Origin: Linderina pennispora
Lineage: Eukaryota; Kickxellomycota; Kickxellomycetes; Kickxellales; Kickxellaceae
DNA length: 64,000 nt
Assembly: GCF_002104995.1 (NCBI RefSeq)
Contig: NW_024468254.1
Coordinates: 186,001-250,000 of the forward strand
Direction of reading: 5' to 3'
The notes under the pieces are model-generated. The model was not told the origin of the DNA. It saw nothing but the letters and a program-made list of their open reading frames with translations, and did not search any database. Shown piece by piece: positions 1-8,459 of this stretch; position 1 is the first letter of the stretch; each line of letters starts with the position of its first letter. Both the position numbers and the translations under genes were made by a program.

Positions 1-258
1 ATATCCCTTGAATTCTGCCGTAGGGTGCTGTAGTAGCAACTCAGAGAACCACGCCCGGGTGATTTGTGACCGCTCTGTGGCTATTTGGCTACGCACATGG
101 TACAAGGCACCTCCGTACACGTTATTAAAGTGGACTAGCCCTGCGTGTTCCTGGCCGTCCAGAACGAACTTCACAGCATAGATCTGGAAAGTGCCTTTCT
201 TGCACCTCACATTGAACTCCGTGAAACTTGTAAATGGGGGCTCCTCAGAAACGCTCAT
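1..258 (-). CDS. Unknown family, copy A (partial, off left edge)
   Basis: An open frame of 86 codons runs from an ATG at 258 to the first base of the window without a stop, so its C-terminus is missing. Hydrophobic and aromatic positions match copies B (491-883) and C (1054-1524): a stretch like VKFVLDGQEHAGLVHFNN, then GGALYHVRSQ. A short hydrophobic leader (MPFLIISCDILV) lies just upstream in another frame, so an original secretion signal may have been separated from the body by a frameshift. I do not recognise the family and give no function. It could be a fast-evolving gene or a relic. Confidence 0.35.
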   Translation of the reverse strand, partial: MSVSEEPPFTSFTEFNVRCKKGTFQIYAVKFVLDGQEHAGLVHFNNVYGGALYHVRSQIATERSQITRAWFSELLLQHPTAEFKGY

Positions 259-490
259 AGCAATAAAAGCACCAAAATATCACAAGAAATAATGAGGAAA
301 GGCATCCAAAGTTGGCAGAAGAAGCGTTCTACACACCAGTACATTATAGCTACTTTGATTCCCACATCACTCAGGCTCAAAAATTGCGAGCGGTGAGTGG
401 TGAACAAGGGCTTTTCTGGGAATCTCATAAAACAACCACACAAGATAGATATCACAGTGCCCGCACAGTATACCGAGTGTAGGTCCAGCA

Positions 491-883
491 TCAATGGAAA
501 TCGGCCCCTCTCATTATCATCCTTATGTGCATATATGTATCTAGAATTTGGCGACTGGCAAGCTCTACGGCATCAATATTAGTATCAGCATCAAACCACT
601 CAAGAAATATGGCCTGGTTAAGAGAGTGCTGTGGGTGGTCAGGTATTTCCTGGAAAAGAGTTTTGGATACAAACGAGCTGGAGGTAATGGCTTGGGATAT
701 TGGGTAATATACTTGTCCGTGGTCCAGCCCATGGAATACGAGGATGGCACAGTGGATGCAGCTATCCAAGATGTACTTGAATGCAAAAACATAGGGTAGG
801 GTTCGGTAGTTTAATACCAGTTCTTTCGTCATAGTGATTCCATTGTCAATTGAGTCCGGCTCGCTTGAGGACTCTACATCCAC
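491..883 (-). pseudogene. Unknown family, copy B, probably decayed
   Basis: The 130-codon frame contains a core ELVLNYRTLPYVFAFKYILD, then GQVYYPISQAIT and a C-terminal AVELASRQIL. This order matches copy C (AYAIRYRANG, then IVFHPLTQEAT, then EIELASKYTL). Upstream, frame B reads through a hydrophobic stretch (SSSLLIPLYALT) up to a TGA without an ATG. A different frame there offers MSLLNLLPKLILTHSA. A start and signal peptide in the wrong frame point to decay, though a small missed intron is possible. Function unknown. Confidence 0.35.
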
Positions 884-1053
884 TGTACTATCAGAAAGTA
901 TGTCGTGCAGTACTGTTGAGTTGCTCGCCGTATATTTGGTCAGCGCATAAAGCGGAATGAGTAAGGATGAGCTTAGGTAGGAGATTCAATAGAGACATAT
1001 GTCTGAAGTTAAAAGAAGTGAGTCCGGTTCATTATATCCTCGAGGTAGTACGC

Positions 1054-1524
1054 CTAGTTGCTGCGATAAAGCCTACCATCAAACGACTCTCCTAGCAGGG
1101 AGCGGCCTGTCCAGAGTTCAATCAGAACCCACGAGAGAATGCCTGTGTATGTCTGGCACCAATGCGAACACGTGCCCGACGGAACACTGCCTAAACCACC
1201 TGCCATACGTTTCAGCGTGTACTTGCTGGCAAGTTCTATTTCTGCACTGCTAAACCTTCCTAAATACACAACAGAATGCTGGCATGGCGGCCTATTGTGA
1301 AGCATGTCAAACAATCTCATCTTTTCGATAACAGACGTTTCGGTAGCTTCCTGGGTGAGCGGGTGGAATACAATACCGCCGACAACGCTGTTAAAATGAA
1401 GGGTGCCGAAATGAGTGATGCCGTTGGCTCTGTACCGGATGGCATATGCCTGATGTGTGGTGCATTTTTCTAGTGCCAGACCGCTCGATATGGTCGGTTG
1501 CTGGAAAGATGTGCATGAATGCAT
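1054..1524 (-). CDS. Unknown family, copy C, possibly decayed
   Basis: The 156-codon frame is the longest member of the left-edge trio. The family core lies in its first two thirds: AYAIRYRANG, FGTLHFNSVVGGIVFHPLTQ and, later, SSAEIELASKYTLKRM. In-frame codons continue upstream of the first ATG to a TGA. A hydrophobic leader starting MTMDATYAFFY lies in a different frame, as in the other copies. The C-terminal 35 residues (after GGLGSVPSG) do not align with copy B. No recognisable domain. Either a diverged secreted protein with an unresolved first exon, or a pseudogene. Confidence 0.35.
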   Translation of the reverse strand: MHSCTSFQQPTISSGLALEKCTTHQAYAIRYRANGITHFGTLHFNSVVGGIVFHPLTQEATETSVIEKMRLFDMLHNRPPCQHSVVYLGRFSSAEIELASKYTLKRMAGGLGSVPSGTCSHWCQTYTGILSWVLIELWTGRSLLGESFDGRLYRSN

Positions 1525-2055
1525 CGCTTCGGTAGTATTGGTGTTTAGCTCAAAAACTCTGAATAGCAGGCTAGGTCAGGTAAAACAAGAGTTTGAAGCA
1601 GCCTGCCAGTATAAAAGAAAGCGTATGTTGCGTCCATGGTCATGAACCATGCTCGCCAAATATGTCATGCTCAGTAGCAATACCAGCCAGGAGCCGCGTT
1701 GTGCACCTAGTAAATTGCTCGCATCGCAGCGAATCAGATCTAGGCAGGCTTTCACTATAGTTCAAGGCTGTCCAGCGGACTCTTTCAGGCTCACTGGGTT
1801 CAGTGACACCCAGGAAATACGCCTGGTGGCTGCGGTAAACAGGCTTTTCTGCCATGTTGTTGGCCATGCCGGCTTTATAAATGGGTTGCTTCGCTGCCAG
1901 AAGCGCAGCATTTCCACATCTCCTTCGGTTTGTGAGCATTGGTAGGGCAAATGTCGCCATATCCCAAGCTATCCGTGCGGGTGAATGGTGACGAAATATT
2001 GATATTTTTGTGTTCAGTGCTCTATGCGTTTTGGTTGCCAGAATGGTGAGGGTTT
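1525..2055. other. Intergenic, nothing convincing
   Basis: Only short overlapping frames occur here. One minus-strand frame (1640-1960, 106 codons) has no recognisable domain and does not align clearly with copies A-C. The right end is the 3' flank of the G3BP-like gene. Confidence 0.4.
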
Positions 2056-3483
2056 TTACTGCTTGCCAGCCCGCGCCCTGTTGCCAGCATTGCGGCTGCG
2101 GGATCCACGACCCGATCCGACCTGCTCAAACTCGCCGGATCCAGCACGTGGGGCAGGGGACTGCTTGCCAGTATCGCGACGGCCGCTGTTCTGGCGCGGC
2201 TGACGACGCTCCTCAATAGAGATGGTCGCGCCGTTGATGACGATCGAGCGCTTGCTCAGGGCCTTCTGCTTGATCTCCTCCGAGCTGAACTCGGCAACAG
2301 CAGAGTTCTTGGGCATAAAGTCGACAAAGACGAGCGGGGCGCCAATGTCCCGGAAGGCAGCCTTGATGGCCTGCACGGGGACCTCGCGGGGCAGGTTCTT
2401 CAAGAAAGCCGAAGGGACATTCTCGCGACGGCTGCGACCACCGGCACCGACGTTGGACGCCGGGGTGCTGACACGCGACACATCAGAGCTAGCGGCAGCG
2501 GCAGGCGCAGCGCCGCCCGAGACTGGGGCGGCAGGCGCAACAGTACCCTCAACCTTGGCCATAGAGTTGCCCCACTTGTTGCTGCCAACAGCGGCAAGGC
2601 CAGCCCAGGTCGTGGGCTTGGGAGCAGGAGCGGGGGCAGGAGCAGGCTTGGAAGCAGAGGCGGGCTTCTCTTGCTGCTGAGCCTTAGGCTTGGCGGGGGC
2701 AGCAGCCTGGGCAGGCTTGGGCTCAGCCGCAGGCTTCGACTCGGCGACAGGCTTCGACGATGTGGCCGGCTTCTTGGGCTCAGCAGCAGCAACGGCAGCC
2801 TCGGGTTGGGGCTTCTCTGCAACGGGCTCCTCCTTCTTCTCGGCCTTCTTCTCGGCCTTCTTCTCAGACTTCTCCTCAGCCGGCTTCTTCTCCTCAACGA
2901 CCGGGGCCTCCTCGACCTTCGTGGCCTCCTCAACGGCAGGGGCAGCAGCCTCGGCCTCACCAGGGCCATTGGTCTCGGCCTTGGGCGCTTCCTCCTTAAT
3001 GGTCTCCTTGACCTCCTCAGCCTGCTCGACCTCATCCTCGACGTCCTCCTCCTCCTTCAGGTAACGCAGAATGTCGTTGTGAACATAGTAGCCACCGACC
3101 TGCTCGGCCAACAGGAATGTCTGGGCAAACCTCCGCGACGCCTGACCATCGTTGGACATCTCGCCAATGACCTGAATAACGATATTCCCCTTGATCGCAG
3201 ACATGATGTCAACGTTGCTAACGTGGATCTTGCAGTTGGAGAATTTCTGGCTCGCAATGGCAGCGCTAATCTCCTGCAGGCCGTTGGCCTGCTTGAGCAT
3301 TTTGCCCTCGTCGCCGTGGATAAGCATCGACTTGGCGTTGTAGAAGCAGTGGAGCTTGCTCGGGTCCTTGTTCATGATTGTGTAGTACTCCTGAGCAAAC
3401 ATCCAGCCGACTTCGTAGGCGCCGATCGTCTGGCCATCGCCCTCGTTGGCGGTGCCGTTAACTGCGGGCTGAGTGGAGGTCAT
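2056..3483 (-). CDS. G3BP/Nxt3-like NTF2-RRM RNA-binding protein
   Basis: 475 aa. An N-terminal NTF2-like domain covers about residues 22-142 (GWMFAQEYYTIMNKDPSKLH, a typical start for the G3BP class). A long Glu/Lys/Ala/Pro-rich disordered region covers 145-350, and a single RRM covers about 353-425, followed by an Arg/Gly-rich tail (GSGRGSRSRN). This order is that of animal G3BP, fission yeast Nxt3 and budding yeast Bre5, which bind a Ubp3/USP10-type deubiquitinase and enter stress granules. The start at 3483 (MTSTQPAV) is preferred over one 41 codons upstream because the NTF2 domain follows it directly and the extension looks like 5' UTR. The gene is divergent from the kinase at 4190. The long opposite-strand frames here come from its GC-rich, low-complexity linker. 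Confidence 0.9.
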   Translation of the reverse strand: MTSTQPAVNGTANEGDGQTIGAYEVGWMFAQEYYTIMNKDPSKLHCFYNAKSMLIHGDEGKMLKQANGLQEISAAIASQKFSNCKIHVSNVDIMSAIKGNIVIQVIGEMSNDGQASRRFAQTFLLAEQVGGYYVHNDILRYLKEEEDVEDEVEQAEEVKETIKEEAPKAETNGPGEAEAAAPAVEEATKVEEAPVVEEKKPAEEKSEKKAEKKAEKKEEPVAEKPQPEAAVAAAEPKKPATSSKPVAESKPAAEPKPAQAAAPAKPKAQQQEKPASASKPAPAPAPAPKPTTWAGLAAVGSNKWGNSMAKVEGTVAPAAPVSGGAAPAAAASSDVSRVSTPASNVGAGGRSRRENVPSAFLKNLPREVPVQAIKAAFRDIGAPLVFVDFMPKNSAVAEFSSEEIKQKALSKRSIVINGATISIEERRQPRQNSGRRDTGKQSPAPRAGSGEFEQVGSGRGSRSRNAGNRARAGKQ

Positions 3484-4189
3484 CGTTCGTTGTTTAATCG
3501 CTAAAAACCCGGCTAACAGTAGTGAAAACCTATTGTATGCCGTAGCAAAGGAGGTGTTAGTTGTTGCCAGCCGTAAACATGAGTCTGCCTTAGATTCGGA
3601 CCGCACAAGGCAGCGTAAATTTCAGCTCTCTGGCAGCCAACGCATTCAGCCGGCCTTGTGGTGGGTGCACACGGTTGGTCGCACCCGTCCTCCCGAGCAA
3701 GGGCTGGAAGAGCAACAAGGCCAGGCGAATTGGATTGCAGCTGATGCACGCGAGAAATAAGAGAAAGCAGCCGCCAAATTGCAACGGCTACAAGTCGTCC
3801 ACCCGAAGTGAATACGGTATGGTGGAGCACAGGAGGCGGAGACCTACTTTGTTCGGAAAGAGGGTATGAATTCGCAGCACAAAAAGCAAGCAGGCGAGGG
3901 AGACAGTGAGGAAAGTTGGAAGAAAAAGAAGAACGTCGAACACGGGCACCTGGTGCTCAAGCTCTCACTAATCGCGAAACTCTGGCACCGGAGACGGGCA
4001 AGCTCGCGAGAGAAAATACACGCAGGGGCTGGCGTGATCAAATTTTCGATTGTTGTGGCTCGAAACCGGCTAGCATTTAGCCTTTCTCTTCGCTGCAGCT
4101 GTTTGGTTGTTCTTTGCGTGGACATCGCTGTCCTGCGCCTCTTTGCTCTGTACTCCTTTTCGCATCTGTATTTATTCCGCTGTTCCTAA
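3484..4189. promoter_or_regulatory. Divergent intergenic region
   Basis: About 0.7 kb separates the start codons of the G3BP-like gene (-) and the kinase (+), so it should hold both promoters. I see no clear TATA box or conserved operator. The frames inside it are short and mutually overlapping. Confidence 0.5.
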
Positions 4190-5965
4190 ATGGCACCGAT
4201 GGCGAGTCTCGCGTCACTGCGGGTGTATGACCTTACGGCGATGGCTACACTTGGGCTGACACGGCTGTACGACAGCATTGGTGCGCGTTTAGAGGGTGGC
4301 GTTGCGGCAGGCATGGCCGGTTCCTCTGCGTCGCCAGTAACAGCATCAACGCACACACAGAGCAGCCGCAGCATTGATACTGAGGATCCGCGCGTACCTG
4401 GGTGCGAGCATGCATTCTCGGCTGGCAAGGATGCAGCTGGAGGCGGCGACACAATCAGCCAGAGAGCAGCACGATCGACTAGAAAGAGGGTGCGCAGTAA
4501 AAACGGCCCACCAATGCCAACTGGTGACGCCGCCAGGCTCACGAGCCCTAATAGTGCACGGGCTAAGAAAGTGCGGATCAGCAGTAGCCACGCAGAAACC
4601 CAGCTGAGAAGCGCGTTCGAGCGCGTTCGGGTCGATGACCGCAGCGACAACGCCGGCGTCAGCAATGGTGACGCATGTGGCAACAAGACCCGCTCACATA
4701 GCAGCCACGCTGGCACCATGCAGCCGGCAAATGACAGCTCAGAAAACACACAGCCTAAGGAGTACGGTGAGGTGTGGTTCAACCGGTACGTCATAGTGGG
4801 GAAGCTTGGCGAGGGGGCTTTCAGCGAGGTCTTTTTGGCAGCAGATCTTTTCATTGACCGGATGGGCAAGAAGCGCGACTGCACGCGGCTTGTGACGATC
4901 AAACGCATGAACAGTCGCGATGGGCTGATAGGCCTGTCTGATTACCACGTCATCTCCTTGCTCAACCGCATGGATCCAAAGTCCAGGGTCCCGATTGTGC
5001 GCGCATTCGACATATTCAGATCCCCGTCGCAAATGCCAGAAAGTAGCTACTCGGAAAGCCAGCACAGGGGTGAGGGTGACAGCGCATTTAGTGCTAGTAG
5101 GATGGAATCGCTGGACGAGTCCGGCACAGAGAGCAGCTCGACAATCACAATCCGTGAGGCGCCAGACGCCCAGGTCTGTATAGTGATGGAGCCCTTGCTT
5201 GGCAAGACCCTGAACGAGGCATTTCCAGCTCGAGTCAAAGAGATATATGCAACAAACGACGAGGTAGTTGCAAAGCAGGTCCATATGGGCATGATTCAGG
5301 CGGTTGGCCGTCAGCTGCTGATGGCTTTGGCGCACATGCACAGCAACTCGCTGATCCATGCAGACATCAAGTCTACCAATGTCATCTGTATCGACAACAG
5401 CAGTCTGCGTGTCAAGCTGATTGATTTCGGAAATGCAGTCAGCGATGACGACGTTGCCGAGTACTACAAAACATTCGAGATCCAGACCGTGTGGTTCCGG
5501 GCACCCGAGGTTGTGTACCAGCAGCCGTTTGGCAGGGCCATCGATATGTGGTCGATCGCGTGCATATTGTGCGAGCTGTGGCTCGGGAGGTCCTTGTTTA
5601 CCGATATGGATAACCGTGGCTTAATCCGAAGCATGTGGAAGCTGCGCGGCCCACCGCCTGCCCGCATATACAGTGCATCGCCTGTCTACAGAAATCTGGC
5701 AAAGTCGTGGGGCGCCAGGCCGGGGGTTGGCCTTGCGACAGCAGCAGCACCAGGCCGACTATATGATCTATCTGCGCGGGGAATCAAAAGCAGCCTGGAC
5801 TGGGACCCGCACCTCAGATGCCGGTGGCTCAAGTACTCGCTCCGCGTGGATGACGATGATTTTGTTTCTCTAGTTGATGCACTGCTCGAATACGATCCAG
5901 AGGAGAGGCTTACAGCCAGCGAGGCACTCAGACATCCGTTCTTCCAAGGCGTGTATGCGTATTAG
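4190..5965 (+). CDS. CMGC protein kinase, DYRK/HIPK-like
   Basis: 591 aa. A Ser/Arg-rich, disordered N-terminus of about 195 residues precedes a kinase domain at about 200-588. Visible are the glycine loop GKLGEGAFSEV (204-214), VAIK-type lysine K238 (VTIKRM), catalytic loop HADIKSTN (390-397, Asp392), DFG (412-414) and an APE-like RAPEVVY. HAD in place of HRD and the long activation-segment style fit the HIPK/DYRK/CLK side of the CMGC group. The usual activation-loop Tyr-x-Tyr is absent (FEIQTVWFRAPE). A 40-residue Ser/Glu-rich insert sits between the N-lobe strands (about 278-325). All catalytic residues are present, so it should be active. The exact subfamily and substrate are not determined. 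Confidence 0.85.
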   Translation: MAPMASLASLRVYDLTAMATLGLTRLYDSIGARLEGGVAAGMAGSSASPVTASTHTQSSRSIDTEDPRVPGCEHAFSAGKDAAGGGDTISQRAARSTRKRVRSKNGPPMPTGDAARLTSPNSARAKKVRISSSHAETQLRSAFERVRVDDRSDNAGVSNGDACGNKTRSHSSHAGTMQPANDSSENTQPKEYGEVWFNRYVIVGKLGEGAFSEVFLAADLFIDRMGKKRDCTRLVTIKRMNSRDGLIGLSDYHVISLLNRMDPKSRVPIVRAFDIFRSPSQMPESSYSESQHRGEGDSAFSASRMESLDESGTESSSTITIREAPDAQVCIVMEPLLGKTLNEAFPARVKEIYATNDEVVAKQVHMGMIQAVGRQLLMALAHMHSNSLIHADIKSTNVICIDNSSLRVKLIDFGNAVSDDDVAEYYKTFEIQTVWFRAPEVVYQQPFGRAIDMWSIACILCELWLGRSLFTDMDNRGLIRSMWKLRGPPPARIYSASPVYRNLAKSWGARPGVGLATAAAPGRLYDLSARGIKSSLDWDPHLRCRWLKYSLRVDDDDFVSLVDALLEYDPEERLTASEALRHPFFQGVYAY

Positions 5966-6000
5966 GTGGTAAAGCCATTCTATATTATCGATTGCCACTG

Positions 6001-7083
6001 CTAGTAAGGGTTGAATCTGCGTCCGCCGGCCGACTTTTTCGACCCCTCGGCATTGCGTGACGGCATCACTACTGGTGTGCTGGGCTTCTCGGTCGACCAC
6101 AAGCTCAGGCGGCCATCCTCGCCTCCAGACACAGCCCAACCGCCAGCGGCATCCCAGTCAAACCCTCTTACGATATCACCGTGGCCGCCCGAGAGAACCT
6201 GCACATGCTCAAACGACCCAGCACCAACATGCATAACATGCACGTCGCCCGAGTTCGAGCCTCCCAGCAAGTACAGTCGCTGCTGCACCGGGTCGTACCG
6301 GCATCCAATCACATAGTCGATGGGCACACCTGCTTGGACCACATCCCGCACGTCGCCAAAATCGGCTAGCATCGTCGCATCGCTTGTCCACAGCTGTAAT
6401 GTCTCCATATCGCTCTGCGCATAGATGAACTGCGCGTCTGGGCCAAAGAACCCGCACTGCGAGACCGATGCACCAATGTTGGCCACAAACTGCAACGCCT
6501 CATCCTCATCGAACTGCGACACGTCATATGTGCACACCAGGCCATCTGATGATCCCGACAGCAGCTGCTTGGCGTTCCCCGGGTGGCACTGGATGTTGGT
6601 GATGTCATCGCTGTGCGACTCCTCAAACACTTTGGCCAGCTTCCCTGCGTGTATATCCCAGAAGCAGACGGTGGCCTGCAGATCATCGTCCAGCTTTGTG
6701 CCTCCGACAAGCATCTTCTCGTCCAGCGACATGTCAAAGCTCAGAACCGGCGAATTGGCGCGGAAGCTCATGGCTGGGCGCCCAAAGCTCTGCCGCAGAT
6801 CCCAGATGGCCACCTGCTGGTCGAACGAGCTGCTCAACAGCATGTTTGGCCGCGCCTTGATCTGCGTTACTCTGTCTGAATGGTACGTGTTCGTGGCCGC
6901 CGGCATCAGTGTCTGTGGGTCGTAGAGCTTGATGCTGTTGTTTGATGCCGACACTGCGATCCCGGCCGTTGTCCGAAGCGTTTCGAAGATGTACACATCG
7001 CTGCCGAGATCAAAGAAGGCCGAGTGCTGTAGATGCAGCTTGGGCAGCAGCGACGGCGTGCTGGTGACGGGAATCCGCGACAT
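6001..7083 (-). CDS. WDR89-like WD40-repeat protein
   Basis: 360 aa and almost entirely WD40 repeats. Repeat signatures include VSASNNSIKLYDPQ, LSSSFDQQVAIWDLR, CFWDIHAGKLAKVFEESHSD, LSGSSDGLVCTYDV and a final VSGGEDGRLSLWS. The length, the run of repeats and the Ser/Lys/Arg tail ending in RRFNPY are close to WDR89 proteins, whose role is poorly defined. The start at 7083 (MSRIPVTS) is chosen. An upstream ATG at 7149 adds 22 residues that look like 5' UTR. Its stop lies 35 bp from the kinase stop, so the two genes are convergent. Confidence 0.82.
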   Translation of the reverse strand: MSRIPVTSTPSLLPKLHLQHSAFFDLGSDVYIFETLRTTAGIAVSASNNSIKLYDPQTLMPAATNTYHSDRVTQIKARPNMLLSSSFDQQVAIWDLRQSFGRPAMSFRANSPVLSFDMSLDEKMLVGGTKLDDDLQATVCFWDIHAGKLAKVFEESHSDDITNIQCHPGNAKQLLSGSSDGLVCTYDVSQFDEDEALQFVANIGASVSQCGFFGPDAQFIYAQSDMETLQLWTSDATMLADFGDVRDVVQAGVPIDYVIGCRYDPVQQRLYLLGGSNSGDVHVMHVGAGSFEHVQVLSGGHGDIVRGFDWDAAGGWAVSGGEDGRLSLWSTEKPSTPVVMPSRNAEGSKKSAGGRRFNPY

Positions 7084-8459
7084 TTCGAGAGAGCAGGAAG
7101 GAGAATTTGAATGCGCAAATGGTGAGACGAGAGGAATCCGCGAACCCATGAACCCGCACTAGGTGCGCAAGTCGTGTGGTGGCTGGGAAGTCGAAAATTT
7201 TGGAGCCCAACTTGATCAGATGATCGGCGATTACTCCAGCCCGAATGTCGGCTGGCACTGAGGGCACAGAGGGACTGGGGCTGCGCACATTCGGGATGGG
7301 GCCTCCCGTCGCTCTCGAGCTGCATCCCCATGCTGCTATGTATCTGAGCTGGTGTGCGCGAGCCGGGGATTGCGCCGGCAGACCGCTCTCTGGCTGGCTG
7401 TGTACCTGGTGTCTGAACTGGATCCAGATGCAGTTGCTCCACTGGCGAGGAACCAATACGGATTCGGTGTGGCGCAGACAGCCGGGAACAACAGGCAGCG
7501 TGCTTGCTTCAGCCTGATGTCGCTGAAGCAGTATTCCACTCGCTGTCAGCAATGGTTATTGTACACTGCAGTGCGCCTATCATTTGCTCATCTCGGGCTT
7601 CCCCATTCGGTACTGGGCCGATCTGCCGTGGTTTATATGCACAGTCTATCACAAGCTATGTAGCTGAATATAAGGATCTACTTGCATTGGGTATGGTGGG
7701 TGCAATGGGAAAGGTGAAAACAGCAGCAGGTGGCTTGGGAGCAACACCGACGCTCGCGCATTTTTGTCTCTCTTGCGACGGGCAAACGGGAGAACGGTTG
7801 AATCGCATTCGGAAATCAGCGCATAAACCAGCGAGCAAAAGCCACTCTAATAGGAGGTATACGTATTGTTGTTGTGCCGTTGCCGTTGCGCACCACGGGC
7901 GGGTGCATACAGGACGCCTGAATCAATAACCCGTGCAAATGTCGCTGGACGGATTGTTGGGCCTGGGATGCGGAGGCTGCAGAAAGCCTCGGAGGATAAG
8001 AAATTGCTGGATGGGCACGGCTGCGATGGAAAGGAGAAGCAAGCATGGTTGTTTTGCAGAAATGCCATTTGAGGCGGAGCAAGCCAGCATAGAGGAGGCG
8101 CATGGCTGGTCCGTTGTTTTTATATAGAAGGCTTGTTCAAGTTTGGTTGAATGTGAGTAAGAGAAGGATTTGCCCGCTCGCCATTCTACATTTACTCTGC
8201 CCTTGCCTTCCCTTTTCCCTCACAGTCGTTTCCCACCAGAAAGAAAAGCGCACACCCTTTGCTTCACCATTTCATCTTGTAACTATTTCCTCTGTTATAT
8301 AAATAACATTTAGCCGGACAGCTGGTGGTGCTTGCCCGCCTTCATTTCCATTCTTTTTTAGCCGCGAAGTATCCGTTTCTAATATTCTACATTTCCTGTA
8401 TACTTTTTATTTTGCCTAATACGTTTCCCCACCATCTCCCACTCTTTTCAGATTGCCGA
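7084..8459. promoter_or_regulatory. Divergent intergenic region
   Basis: About 1.4 kb separates the WDR89-like gene (-) from the PH-domain gene (+). The right third (8160-8460) is pyrimidine-rich with a TTTCAG just before the PH start, so a 5' UTR intron is possible. I see no supported coding sequence. Confidence 0.45.
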
